64,000 nt of DNA from Streptomyces himalayensis subsp. himalayensis. GTDB lineage: Bacteria > Actinomycetota > Actinomycetes > Streptomycetales > Streptomycetaceae. A program made the position numbers and the translations under genes. The notes beneath the pieces were generated by a model that did not search any database, was not told where the DNA came from, and saw nothing but the letters and a program-made list of their open reading frames with translations. The stretch is from assembly GCF_013778455.1 (NCBI RefSeq), contig NZ_JACEHE010000002.1, positions 537,107 to 601,106 of the forward strand, in the 5' to 3' direction. Positions 42,904 to 51,065 of the stretch are shown here, one piece after another (positions within the stretch are counted from its first letter, which is position 1; each line of letters opens with the position of its first letter).

Positions 42904-45900
42904 GTGGAACACTCGACCTCAGTGGGTCAGGCTGTAGACATGCGGTCGCTCTTCCGCTCATCTGGCCCATCAGGAGCGGTCGGTCATAGCCGGGTCCATT
43001 TCAGACTCGCGCAGTGTGTGCCGTTCATGATCGTACTTTTCGCGCTGGGAATCGAGCTCTCGCCCGCACACGCTGTGGTCACCGGCCCCATCCTCGCCGC
43101 TGTACCGGCTTTGGCTTCGCTGACAATGGGCCCGAAAGGCACCTTTTCCGCAGCGACTGGAGCTTTGGCTGTCACCGTGACCACGGCCACCCTCCACCAG
43201 AGCTGGGGTGGCCAGGTCTACAGCAACCTCCTGTCTCTACTCGTGGTGTCGGCAGCCAGTGTCACCATGAGTAAGGCCATGTGTGCGCGTAGGCAGATCG
43301 AGCTCGATCAAGTTCGCCGGGTCGCCGCGGCAGCACAACGGGTCCTCTTGCGACCTGTGCCGGCCCGGCTGGGTCCGGTGCGGGTGGCCAGCATGTACCT
43401 CGCGGCCGAGACGGGAGCGCAGATCGGCGGCGATCTGTACGAGGCGGCGCAAACCCGGTACGGGGTTCGGATGATCGTGGGTGACGTCCGTGGCAAGGGG
43501 CTGCCTGCCGTGCGCTTGGCCGCGGCCGTGCTGGGTGCGTTCCGGGAGGCCGTGCACTATGAGGATGAACTCGTGGAGGTGGTGAACCACTGCGCGGCTG
43601 CGCTGAAACGGGAGTGCGCCGTGCCAAGTGCGGTCGATCGGGACGACGAGGAAGATCAGGCCGAGGATTTCGTCACCGCGCTCGTGGCTCAGGTGTCCGA
43701 TGGATTCGTGGTCCAGGTGGTCAACCGCGGCCATCCGCCCCCACTCGTACTGCGCCAGGGCAAGGTGGAGGCCTTGATGCCCACCTCACCACTGCCACCG
43801 CTGGGCCTGGAAGAGTTCATTACCGCTCGTCCTGGCGGGGCGGAGAGCTATCCGTTCATGCCCGGTGACCGTCTGCTGCTGCACACCGACGGCGTGATCG
43901 AAGCTCGGGGCCCTGACGACGAGTTCTTCGACCTGCCCGAGGCCATGGAAGCGGTGCACCCGTGTACCAGGTCGGAGTTCCTGGAACAACTGCACCAGGG
44001 ATTGATCCGTCATACCGGGGGCTACCTCGCGGACGATGCGGCGATGCTCCTCGTTGAACGGCTCGACGAAGAAGGCAATGAGGTAGGCGAAGCTGCCGCC
44101 CGCCGTCGACTCACAGGCCTGCCGTCCCTGTCGGCTCGGCTGAATCGAGCTGCCTTACACCTCGCTGGTGGCCATCGGCAGCGCTGGCTCTGTCCACACG
44201 TCACAGCGGGTGGTCGACCGCGGGTGGTGGCCCGCGGGTGGTCGACCGGCCGTTTTTCGGAGCAGTGTGACCTTCGGGGAGGTGCCAAGCCCTGCCAAGC
44301 CCTGCCAAGCCCTGCCGGGCGGCTGCCTATGCCGATTCTGCCGATGGGAGTCGCGGGCTCAACCGATGAGTCCGGTCTTCTCGCATGCCGACCGGAATTT
44401 CGGGGTGCAGATCTGATCGATCGTGTACACGCCGTCCTTGACCACCGTCTCCTTGATGTTGTCGACGGTCACGGGGACGGGGTCGAGCACAACGGCGGGG
44501 ACGTTCTTGGTGGTGGGGCTGTCGACCCGCCTCTCGGCGATCTCGTCGAGCTCTTCGCCTCGGCGCAAGGCGACGGCCATGGCGGCCGCGGCGTCCGCTT
44601 CGGGCTGGTAGGGCTTGTAGACGCTCATGTACTGCTCGCCGCTCACGATGCGCTGCACGGCCGCGAGCTCCGCGTTCTGGCCGGTGACGGGAGGCAGCGG
44701 CTCGATCTTTGCGGCCTTGAGGGCGGAGATGGCGCCGGTCGCGAGGTTGTCGCTGGCGGCATAGACGCCGTCGATGTTGTCGGCCCCCAGGGCGGCGACG
44801 GCACTGGACATGCTGGCGTGGGCCTCCTCCGACCGCCATCCGGGGGCGTCGTACGCCTTGCCGATCTTCACCTTGCCCTGGAGTACGGAGAGCGCGCCCC
44901 TTTTGAAGGTGGCCGCGTTCGGGTCGGTCGGGGAGCCGTTCAGCATGACGATCTGAGCGCCGTCCGCCTTGTCGCCCAGGGCTTCGAGAAGGGCCTCGCC
45001 CTGGAGCACGCCGACCCGCTCGTTGTCATAGGACACATAGCCCGAGATCGGCCCCTCCGCGAGGCGGTCATAGGCGACCACCGGGATACCCGCACGGTCC
45101 GCCTTCTCGACCGAGGACCGGAGCGACCTGGCGTCGACCGGGTCCAGGATCAGGACCTCGACCCCCTTGGTGATCATGACGTCCACCTGCTGCTGCTGAG
45201 CGGCCACGTCCAGCTGGGCGTTGGCGTACTCCACCGTGCAGTCGTCGCACAGCTCCTGGATCCGCTGCTCGATCAGCGGCCTGTCCCACGTCTCGTAACG
45301 GGAACTCTGGCTCGACGGGAGCAGCAAGCCGATCATGGAGCCGCCGTTGGTCGCAGTGATTCCCCCGGAATCGCTGGGCTCGCCGACCGTCCCGCAGGCG
45401 GCGAGGCCGACGGCCAGGGTCACGGTGGCCGCGGTGACGACAGCACGGCCCGGATGGGCGCGTACTCGGGGACCTCCCTGGCTCATGCGAGAGACCTTCC
45501 TGACTGTCCACGCCGGCCCTTCGCTGCCAGGTTAGTCGGGCGTGCTGGTGCGGCCCGCGATGCTCGTGGGCGGACCGGCCGAGCAGGTGTGGCGCCGCGC
45601 GGGGAGGTCCGGAACGGGCCTCACTCGCGGACGCCTGCGCGCGTGTCGTTCACGGGCGGCACGCGCGCGTGCCGCTCACGGACGGTGTGCCGTCAGCCGG
45701 GCCGCAGAGGCGATCGTGGCGCGAGCCTCGCGTTCCGAGAGGCCGGTGTGGATCGCGGCGTCGACGAGTGGGGCGGCGAGTTCCTCGCCGATGCCGTTCT
45801 CGTAGGCGCGGCAGGCGGCCCAGAACAGGCGTGTGTTGCGCTGCCCTTCGTGCGCGGCGAGTACGAACTGGACGAGGCCCTGCCCGTGTTGGCCGGCGGA

Positions 45901-46026
45901 CGGGGGCGTCGGGTGGTGCGGGCGTGGTGGGGGAGTGATCAGCCGCAGCAGGGCGGGCGGGCAGGGAGCGGGTGCCAGGAGGGCGGTGCCCGGCACGGTG
46001 CTGTAGACGCCGTGATCGGTGCGTGA
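42904..46026 (+). CDS. Membrane PP2C (SpoIIE-type) phosphatase; frame runs on beyond the domain
   Basis: The conserved protein is the first ~400 residues: three to four membrane helices (about 35-120), then a PP2C/SpoIIE domain with all metal motifs (GGDLYEAA, VGDVRGKG, TDGVIEARG, DDAAMLLVERL). It resembles Streptomyces membrane phosphatases acting on sigma-factor regulators. No in-frame stop follows the domain end (about 44095). The frame continues to 46026, antisense to the sugar-binding gene and part of the prim-pol gene; that tail is unlikely to be real protein. A lost stop or a small indel near 44090 is probable. GTG 42904 has AAGGGCG upstream. Confidence 0.65.
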   Translation: MEHSTSVGQAVDMRSLFRSSGPSGAVGHSRVHFRLAQCVPFMIVLFALGIELSPAHAVVTGPILAAVPALASLTMGPKGTFSAATGALAVTVTTATLHQSWGGQVYSNLLSLLVVSAASVTMSKAMCARRQIELDQVRRVAAAAQRVLLRPVPARLGPVRVASMYLAAETGAQIGGDLYEAAQTRYGVRMIVGDVRGKGLPAVRLAAAVLGAFREAVHYEDELVEVVNHCAAALKRECAVPSAVDRDDEEDQAEDFVTALVAQVSDGFVVQVVNRGHPPPLVLRQGKVEALMPTSPLPPLGLEEFITARPGGAESYPFMPGDRLLLHTDGVIEARGPDDEFFDLPEAMEAVHPCTRSEFLEQLHQGLIRHTGGYLADDAAMLLVERLDEEGNEVGEAAARRRLTGLPSLSARLNRAALHLAGGHRQRWLCPHVTAGGRPRVVARGWSTGRFSEQCDLRGGAKPCQALPSPAGRLPMPILPMGVAGSTDESGLLACRPEFRGADLIDRVHAVLDHRLLDVVDGHGDGVEHNGGDVLGGGAVDPPLGDLVELFASAQGDGHGGRGVRFGLVGLVDAHVLLAAHDALHGRELRVLAGDGRQRLDLCGLEGGDGAGREVVAGGIDAVDVVGPQGGDGTGHAGVGLLRPPSGGVVRLADLHLALEYGERAPFEGGRVRVGRGAVQHDDLSAVRLVAQGFEKGLALEHADPLVVIGHIARDRPLREAVIGDHRDTRTVRLLDRGPERPGVDRVQDQDLDPLGDHDVHLLLLSGHVQLGVGVLHRAVVAQLLDPLLDQRPVPRLVTGTLARREQQADHGAAVGRSDSPGIAGLADRPAGGEADGQGHGGRGDDSTARMGAYSGTSLAHARDLPDCPRRPFAARLVGRAGAARDARGRTGRAGVAPRGEVRNGPHSRTPARVSFTGGTRACRSRTVCRQPGRRGDRGASLAFREAGVDRGVDEWGGEFLADAVLVGAAGGPEQACVALPFVRGEYELDEALPVLAGGRGRRVVRAWWGSDQPQQGGRAGSGCQEGGARHGAVDAVIGA
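44359..45486 (-). CDS. Sugar-binding lipoprotein of an ABC importer (XylF/RbsB-like), orphan
   Basis: 375 residues. A signal with lipobox LAAC, then a periplasmic-binding type I fold: SMIGLLLPSSQSSRYETWD, VDVMITKGVEVLILDPVDA, IPVVAYDRLAEG, DGVYAASDNLATGAI and PPVTGQNAE are the classic xylose/ribose-binder landmarks. It would bind a sugar outside the cell, but no ATPase or permease is adjacent. GGAAGG precedes the ATG. Its coding strand is opposite to the tail of the preceding open frame. Confidence 0.9.
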   Translation of the reverse strand: MSQGGPRVRAHPGRAVVTAATVTLAVGLAACGTVGEPSDSGGITATNGGSMIGLLLPSSQSSRYETWDRPLIEQRIQELCDDCTVEYANAQLDVAAQQQQVDVMITKGVEVLILDPVDARSLRSSVEKADRAGIPVVAYDRLAEGPISGYVSYDNERVGVLQGEALLEALGDKADGAQIVMLNGSPTDPNAATFKRGALSVLQGKVKIGKAYDAPGWRSEEAHASMSSAVAALGADNIDGVYAASDNLATGAISALKAAKIEPLPPVTGQNAELAAVQRIVSGEQYMSVYKPYQPEADAAAAMAVALRRGEELDEIAERRVDSPTTKNVPAVVLDPVPVTVDNIKETVVKDGVYTIDQICTPKFRSACEKTGLIG

Positions 46027-46542
46027 GCCCGGGCCGACGAGATATCCGCCGGCGCCGCGGATGTCGATGCCGGGGGCGAGCCGGCCGGCGGAGTTGGGGA
46101 CGACGACGTCGGGCGGGCCCGAGAGCCACAGATGACGGCCGCCGCTGGGGGTGATCACGACGACCGTGTCCGGGATGGTGAAGAGGTGGCGCAGTGCGAG
46201 TTCGCGCAGGGCGGCCGGGGAGTCCGTACCGGACTTGGTGTCGAGGTCGACGCCGATCAGGTGGTGCGGGGGCAGCCCGCAGGCGATGCCGTAGCCGGTC
46301 GCCCAGGGGGCGGCGACGAAGAGCTCTCGGATGCGCCGAGGGTCGTTCGACGCGTCGTACACGCCGTGGCCGAGGCGTCCGCATTCGCCACGGCAGAGAG
46401 CGGGTTCGGGGTCCGTGCGGTGCGGTGAACGCAGCGCGGGGAGCTTGGTGCGGGACAGCGGTATGACGGCCAGTCCGCGTTCGGCTGCGGAGAGGGCATG
46501 GGCGAGGGCCAGGGTCGTGGCATGCCGGTCGGTGGTGGCCAT
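45676..46542 (-). CDS. Bifunctional DNA primase/polymerase (prim-pol) domain protein
   Basis: 288 residues. The prim-pol domain is intact: GYGIACGLPPHHLIGVDLDTKSG carries the catalytic DxD, PSGGRHLWLSGP the conserved Ser-x-His-type motif, and GIDIRGAGGYLVGPGS the third acidic site. A C-terminal helical segment (NTRLFWAACRAYENG) is shared with mobile-element primases, but no helicase is fused. It could synthesise primers or take part in repair. ATG 46542 follows AGGAGG by only one base. A LexA-like box lies just upstream. Confidence 0.88.
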   Translation of the reverse strand: MATTDRHATTLALAHALSAAERGLAVIPLSRTKLPALRSPHRTDPEPALCRGECGRLGHGVYDASNDPRRIRELFVAAPWATGYGIACGLPPHHLIGVDLDTKSGTDSPAALRELALRHLFTIPDTVVVITPSGGRHLWLSGPPDVVVPNSAGRLAPGIDIRGAGGYLVGPGSRTDHGVYSTVPGTALLAPAPCPPALLRLITPPPRPHHPTPPSAGQHGQGLVQFVLAAHEGQRNTRLFWAACRAYENGIGEELAAPLVDAAIHTGLSEREARATIASAARLTAHRP

Positions 46543-46553
46543 GCCTCCTATGT

Positions 46554-46569
46554 TCGTACGCATGTTCGA
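46554..46569 (-). promoter_or_regulatory. LexA/SOS-like box at the prim-pol start
   Basis: On the minus strand TCGAACATGCGTACGA matches the actinobacterial/Gram-positive SOS consensus TCGAAC-N4-GTTCGA with one mismatch. It lies 12 bases before the ATG. Confidence 0.5.
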
Positions 46570-46833
46570 TAAAGGGAAGAGGGTATGGGGCGGTATCGGT
46601 CTCTGCGGCTGGTTTATCGCCTTGATCATCATGCTTGGGGGCGAATCACGGCTTCTGAGGTGATTTCGTCACGGAATGGGTGGGCAACTCTGCCCTCGCG
46701 ACGTCGTGAACCCGTCCCGGGCGGTCGGCCAACTGCCCGGCGACACCGCGTGCTTCCGGTGCTCCACCGGTGTGTACGTCCGCTTCTGGTTGATCCGCTT
46801 CTGGATGATCTGGACGATTCTGGAGGAACAGAC

Positions 46834-47145
46834 ATGGCAAGCATCCGCACCGCCCGCGTCATCGCCGCCGTCGCGGCTCTGCCGCTCTCGGCCGCCCTCT
46901 TCGCGGGTGTCGCGTCGGCCGACAACGGCCCTCTCGCGGACGACGGATCGAACGCCGCCGCGGCCGCGGTCGGCGCCGGCGGCGTCGGCGGCGACAACTA
47001 CGGCACCTCGTCGACCACCCAACAGCAGGCGGTCGGCTTCGGCGCCCTGAACCAGAGCCCCACCGCCCATGTGAACGGCTCCGAGGACACGGCGATCGAC
47101 CAGTCGAGCGAGACGGTCCTGATCTACTTCGCCGACATGTGGTGA
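46834..47145 (+). CDS. Small secreted protein of unknown function
   Basis: 103 residues: a signal peptide (ARVIAAVAALPLSAALFAGVASA), then a ~75-residue mature part that is Gly/Asn/Ser/Thr-rich (VGGDNYGTSSTTQQQAVG) with no Cys, ending ETVLIYFADMW. GGAGGA seven bases before the ATG decides the start. It is not a chaplin or rodlin by its motifs. A surface or spore-coat role is only a guess. Confidence 0.75.
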   Translation: MASIRTARVIAAVAALPLSAALFAGVASADNGPLADDGSNAAAAAVGAGGVGGDNYGTSSTTQQQAVGFGALNQSPTAHVNGSEDTAIDQSSETVLIYFADMW

Positions 47146-47181
47146 CACGTCGCCGGCGGCGGTCTTGACACCGGCCACGTA

Positions 47182-47198
47182 TCTGACGGACAGTCAGA
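47182..47198. promoter_or_regulatory. Palindromic operator candidate upstream of the chs-like operon
   Basis: TCTGAC-GGACA-GTCAGA, perfect 6-bp arms, just downstream of TTGACA (47165-47170) and 34 bases before the first GTG. Fits a TetR-type repressor site. Confidence 0.5.
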
Positions 47199-47232
47199 AA
47201 CTCTTGCCGGTACGAACCGAGAGGCCGCCGCC

Positions 47233-48405
47233 GTGCACCTCGCCCCCACCGTGCGCCAGCAGCAACTGCGTGCCGAACTGCGTACGTACTTCCGGGATCT
47301 GATGCCGGACGGACCGCCCGCCGCCGGGGACGCGGAAGGCCGGCGGCGGCTGCTGCGCCGCATGGGGCGCGACGGGCTGCTCGGGCTCGGCTGGCCCGTG
47401 GAGTACGGGGGGCAGGGCCGTGGTCCCGACGAGCAGTTCGTGTTCTTCGACGAGGCGTACCGCGCGGGCGCCCCGGTCTCGATGGTGACGCTGAACACCG
47501 TCGGACCGACCCTGATGAAGTACGGCACGCAGGAGCAGAAGGACCGCTTTCTGCCGGGCATCCTCAGCGGCGACATCGTCTTCGCGATCGGATACAGCGA
47601 GCCGTCGGCCGGGACGGATCTCGCCTCGCTGCGGACGCGCGCCGTGCGCGACGGAGCCGACGGCGGGGACTGGCTGATCGACGGGCAGAAGATCTTCACG
47701 TCGAACGCCCAGCACGCCGACTGGATCTGGCTGGCCTGCCGCACCGATCCCGACGCGCCCAAGCACCAGGGCATTTCGATCATTCTCGTCCCGACTGATG
47801 CGCCCGGCTTCTCCTGGACGCCGATCGAGACCGTGGGCGGCCTGACGACGACGGCGACCTACTACGACGGGATACGCGTCCCGGCCTCGAACCTCGTGGG
47901 CGACGAGAACGGCGGCTGGGGACTCATCACCAACCAGCTGAACCACGAACGGGTCGCGCTGGCCGCGCTCGGAATGCAGGCCGAGGACATGTACGAGGCG
48001 GTACTGGCTGCCGCTCGGGCACCCGATCCAGTGACGGGCGAGCGACGCATTGACGCGCCTTGGGTGCGGTCGCGACTGGCCGAGGTGCATGCCCGACTGG
48101 CGGCAACGCGCCTGCTCAACTGGCGTTTGGTGGGGGATGTGGGGGCGGGGCGGCTGGTTCCCGGCGATGCGAGCGGCGTGAAATTCGCGGGAACGGAATC
48201 GGCAGTCGAGGCGTATCGCATGTGTCAGGAGATCGCGGGGGAAGCGGGGCTGGCGCGGGCCGGATCGCCGGGGGCCTTCGGGGACGGCGAGCTGGAGCGG
48301 ATGAACCGGGCGGCGCAGATCAACACCTTCGGGGGCGGGGTGAGCGAGGTGCAGCGGGAGATCGTCGCGACGATGCGGCTCGGGATGCACAGGGGGCGGC
48401 GGTGA
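47233..48405 (+). CDS. chsE2: Acyl-CoA dehydrogenase, ChsE2/FadE29-like subunit
   Basis: 390 residues of the acyl-CoA dehydrogenase fold with strong likeness to mycobacterial FadE29 (ChsE2): YFRDLM, RRMGRDGLLGLGWPVEYGG, IGYSEPSAGTDLASLRT, WLACRTDP and FGGGVSEVQRE. The catalytic Glu is in QLNHERVALAA. In mycobacteria ChsE1-ChsE2 heterotetramers desaturate the 3-carbon steroid side-chain CoA thioester. GTG start with GAGAGG upstream. First gene of a five-gene operon; its TGA overlaps the next GTG. Confidence 0.88.
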   Translation: MHLAPTVRQQQLRAELRTYFRDLMPDGPPAAGDAEGRRRLLRRMGRDGLLGLGWPVEYGGQGRGPDEQFVFFDEAYRAGAPVSMVTLNTVGPTLMKYGTQEQKDRFLPGILSGDIVFAIGYSEPSAGTDLASLRTRAVRDGADGGDWLIDGQKIFTSNAQHADWIWLACRTDPDAPKHQGISIILVPTDAPGFSWTPIETVGGLTTTATYYDGIRVPASNLVGDENGGWGLITNQLNHERVALAALGMQAEDMYEAVLAAARAPDPVTGERRIDAPWVRSRLAEVHARLAATRLLNWRLVGDVGAGRLVPGDASGVKFAGTESAVEAYRMCQEIAGEAGLARAGSPGAFGDGELERMNRAAQINTFGGGVSEVQREIVATMRLGMHRGRR

Positions 48406-49508
48406 GCACGGCGGGACGGGCGGATACCCGTGGTTCCACGGTGGACATGGCGGGCGGGGCGGATTCGAGAAGCATGTCGGGGGATACGGCGGACACGAAT
48501 GGGCGGGCGAGTTCCGGCAGCTCCTCGACCGACACGGCGGGCGACATTTCGCTTTCGTACCAGCGGCTGAAGGCGTACGAGGGACGGCCGGCCGCCGTCG
48601 CGGGCGTGGGCAAGGACCCGGTCAACGAGCCGATGATCAGGCACTGGTGCGAGGCGATGGGGGACACCAACCCTGCCTACGCCGGCCCTGACGCCATAGC
48701 GCCGCCCACCATGCTCCAGGCCTGGACGATGGGCGGCCTCTCCGGCCACGAGGCGCGCAGTGGTGCGTACGACGAGTTGCTCACCCTGCTGGACGGCGCC
48801 GGGTACACGTCGGTGGTCGCCACCGACTGCGAGCAGGAGTATCTGCGGCCGCTGCGGCCGGGTGACGAGATCACCTTCGACGCGGTGATCGAATCGGTCT
48901 CGGAGCGCAAGACGACCAAGCTCGGGACGGGGCACTTCGTCACGACGCGGATGGACGTCAGGGCCGGTGCGGACGGTGAGCTCGCCGGGACGCACCGGTT
49001 CCGGATCCTCAAGTACGCTCCGGCGCCACGGTCGGCCGGGCATACCGGACAGCAGGTCCACGAGGCCCGGGAACCGAAGCCGCGACGGCCCCGACCGGTG
49101 ATCAACCGGGACAACGCCGGGTTCTGGGAGGGCGTTGCGCGCCACCGGCTGCTCGTCCAGCGCTGCCGGGGGTGCGGCACACTGCGCTTCCCCTGGCTGC
49201 CGGGGTGCAACGCATGCGGCGGGCAGGAGTGGGATCCGGTCGAGGCGAGCGGCGAGGGCACGGTGTTCAGTTATGTCGTGATGCACCACCCGCCCTTCCC
49301 GGCCTTCGACCCTCCGTTCGCGGTGGGGCTGATCGAGCTGGCCGAGGGGGTGCGGATCGTCAGCAACGTGGTCGGCGTGGCGCCCGACAAGGTGCGGATC
49401 GGGATGCCGGTACGGCTCGAGATCCTGCGCGTGGACGATGAGTTGGAGCTGCCGGTCTTCCGCGCGACCGAGGGTGCGGCCGGGCCTGTCGCGGGAGGGA
49501 GGATCTGA
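48402..49508 (+). CDS. chsH2: MaoC-like / DUF35 fusion, ChsH2-like enoyl-CoA hydratase subunit
   Basis: 368 residues. After a low-complexity N-terminus (~48 residues, Ser/Gly/Asp/Thr-rich), a MaoC-like hot-dog domain spans about 50-205. A DUF35 module follows: a rubredoxin-like zinc ribbon (CRGCGTLRFPWLPGCNACG) and an OB fold (VFSYVVMHHPPFPAFDPP). This two-part layout is that of ChsH2, which hydrates the steroid side chain with ChsH1 and recruits the Ltp2 aldolase through DUF35. GTG overlaps the chsE2 stop by four bases. The N-terminal tail is unusual. Confidence 0.88.
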   Translation: MSTAGRADTRGSTVDMAGGADSRSMSGDTADTNGRASSGSSSTDTAGDISLSYQRLKAYEGRPAAVAGVGKDPVNEPMIRHWCEAMGDTNPAYAGPDAIAPPTMLQAWTMGGLSGHEARSGAYDELLTLLDGAGYTSVVATDCEQEYLRPLRPGDEITFDAVIESVSERKTTKLGTGHFVTTRMDVRAGADGELAGTHRFRILKYAPAPRSAGHTGQQVHEAREPKPRRPRPVINRDNAGFWEGVARHRLLVQRCRGCGTLRFPWLPGCNACGGQEWDPVEASGEGTVFSYVVMHHPPFPAFDPPFAVGLIELAEGVRIVSNVVGVAPDKVRIGMPVRLEILRVDDELELPVFRATEGAAGPVAGGRI

Positions 49509-49509
49509 C

Positions 49510-50604
49510 ATGGACTTCACTCCCACGCCGGAACAGGCGGCGGCCCACGGGCTCGCCGCGCAGATCTTCGGTGACCTGTCCACCCCGGAGCGGCTGGCCG
49601 CGACCGGCGGCGGCACCGACGCGGAGTTGTGGAAGGCGCTGTGCGAGGCGGGCCTGCCGGGCGCGGTCGAGGAGACCGGGCTGCTCGGGCTGGTGCTGAT
49701 GCTGGAGGAACAGGGGCGGACGACGGCCCAGGTGCCGTTCGCCGCGAGCTGTGTGTACGGGGTGCTGGCGGTGGGCGCGCACGGCACGGAGGAGCAGCGG
49801 GAGCGGCTGCTGCCCGGGCTGTGTGACGGCACGGTGGTCGCCACGGGCGCGTTGGCGCCGCGCGGTGCGATACGGGCGGGGGCGGCGGCGGGTGGCGGAC
49901 CGGGCCATGGGGCGGTTCAGGGCGAACGAGGCGCCCTGAGCGGGACGGTGCCCTGGGTGCCGTGGCTGCGCGATGCCACTCATGTCCTGGTCGTGGACGC
50001 CGACGACGGCCTGTGGCTCGTACGGACCGCCGACGCGCTGACGGAGCCGGTCGAGCTGACCGCGCCCTGGTCGGCGGGACGGCTGGTCCTGGACGGGACG
50101 CCGGCGGAGCGGCTCGGAGCCGGACGCCTTGGACCGGACACCCCTTCCCCGTACGCAGACGTGCTGGCCATCGCCCGCACCGCCTTCGCCGGGCTGCAGG
50201 CCGGGGTGTGCGCGGGCTCGCTCGCGCGCGCCGTGGCGCACACCAACGCCCGCGAGCAGTTCGGCAGACCTCTCGCCGCCAAGCAGGGCGTCCAACTCCG
50301 CGCCGCCGACGCGTACATGGACACCGAGGCGATACGGGTCACGGCGTACGAAGCGGCATGGCGGCGCGACCAAGCGCTCGACTACGGCACGCATGCCCTG
50401 ACCGCCGCCTGGTGGGCGTCGGAGGCGGGCCAGCGCGTCGTCCACGCGGGTCAGCATCTGCACGGCGGTACGGGCGCCGACCTCGACCATCCTGTGCACC
50501 GGCACTTCCTGTGGGGCCGGCAACTGGACGCGTATCTGGGCCCCGGGAGCCAAGTACTGGAGGAACTGGGCGACGTGATCGCGAAGGGAGGGGGCCGGAC
50601 ATGA
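49510..50604 (+). CDS. chsE1: Acyl-CoA dehydrogenase, ChsE1/FadE28-like subunit
   Basis: 364 residues resembling FadE28 (ChsE1), the partner that lacks the catalytic Glu in the ChsE1-ChsE2 complex. It starts MDFTPTPEQAAAHGLAAQIF and has the FAD/partner segment NAREQFGRPLAAKQGVQ and HAGQHLHGGTGADLDHPVHRHF near the C-terminus. ATG 49510 is one base past the chsH2 stop, with GGGAGG upstream. The TGA overlaps the next ATG (ATGA). Together with chsE2 it should form the FAD-dependent dehydrogenase. Confidence 0.87.
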   Translation: MDFTPTPEQAAAHGLAAQIFGDLSTPERLAATGGGTDAELWKALCEAGLPGAVEETGLLGLVLMLEEQGRTTAQVPFAASCVYGVLAVGAHGTEEQRERLLPGLCDGTVVATGALAPRGAIRAGAAAGGGPGHGAVQGERGALSGTVPWVPWLRDATHVLVVDADDGLWLVRTADALTEPVELTAPWSAGRLVLDGTPAERLGAGRLGPDTPSPYADVLAIARTAFAGLQAGVCAGSLARAVAHTNAREQFGRPLAAKQGVQLRAADAYMDTEAIRVTAYEAAWRRDQALDYGTHALTAAWWASEAGQRVVHAGQHLHGGTGADLDHPVHRHFLWGRQLDAYLGPGSQVLEELGDVIAKGGGRT

Positions 50605-51065
50605 GCAACATGGGCAGCGCACCACCCGTTCGGGTGTTCAGCCGTGGCGACGAACTTCCGCCGCTGGAGATCCCGATCACCCGCACACTGATCGTCGCGG
50701 GAGCCATCGCCTCCCGCGACTACCAGGACGTGCATCACGACGCGGAGCTCGCCAGGGAGAAGGGTTCCCCCGACATCTTCATGAACATCCTCACCACCAA
50801 CGGGCTCGTCGGGCGCTACATCACCGATCACTTCGGCCCCGCGGCCGTGCTCCGCAAGGTGGCGATACGGCTCGGAGCGCCCAACCACCCCGGCGACACC
50901 ATGGTGCTGACCGGCACGGTCGAGGAGACCGACGGCGAGACCGCCGTGGTCCGGGTCGTCGGCGCCAACGGCATCGGCAGACATGTCACGGGCACGGTGA
51001 CGGTGACGGTCCCCCGCGCGGCGGCCGCCGCACCCGCAGGCGGTCCGGCAGGGGCCGCGTCATGA
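50601..51065 (+). CDS. chsH1: MaoC-like hydratase subunit, ChsH1-like
   Basis: 154 residues, a single hot-dog domain: PITRTLIVAGAIASRDYQDVHHD, DIFMNILTTNGLVGRYITD, and a C-terminal strand region. The DYxDxHHD-type loop matches the hydratase active-site region. It would complement ChsH2. The ATG overlaps the chsE1 stop and its own stop overlaps the ltp2 ATG, so all three are coupled. The Ala/Gly/Pro tail of ~18 residues is probably disordered. Confidence 0.87.
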   Translation: MSNMGSAPPVRVFSRGDELPPLEIPITRTLIVAGAIASRDYQDVHHDAELAREKGSPDIFMNILTTNGLVGRYITDHFGPAAVLRKVAIRLGAPNHPGDTMVLTGTVEETDGETAVVRVVGANGIGRHVTGTVTVTVPRAAAAAPAGGPAGAAS

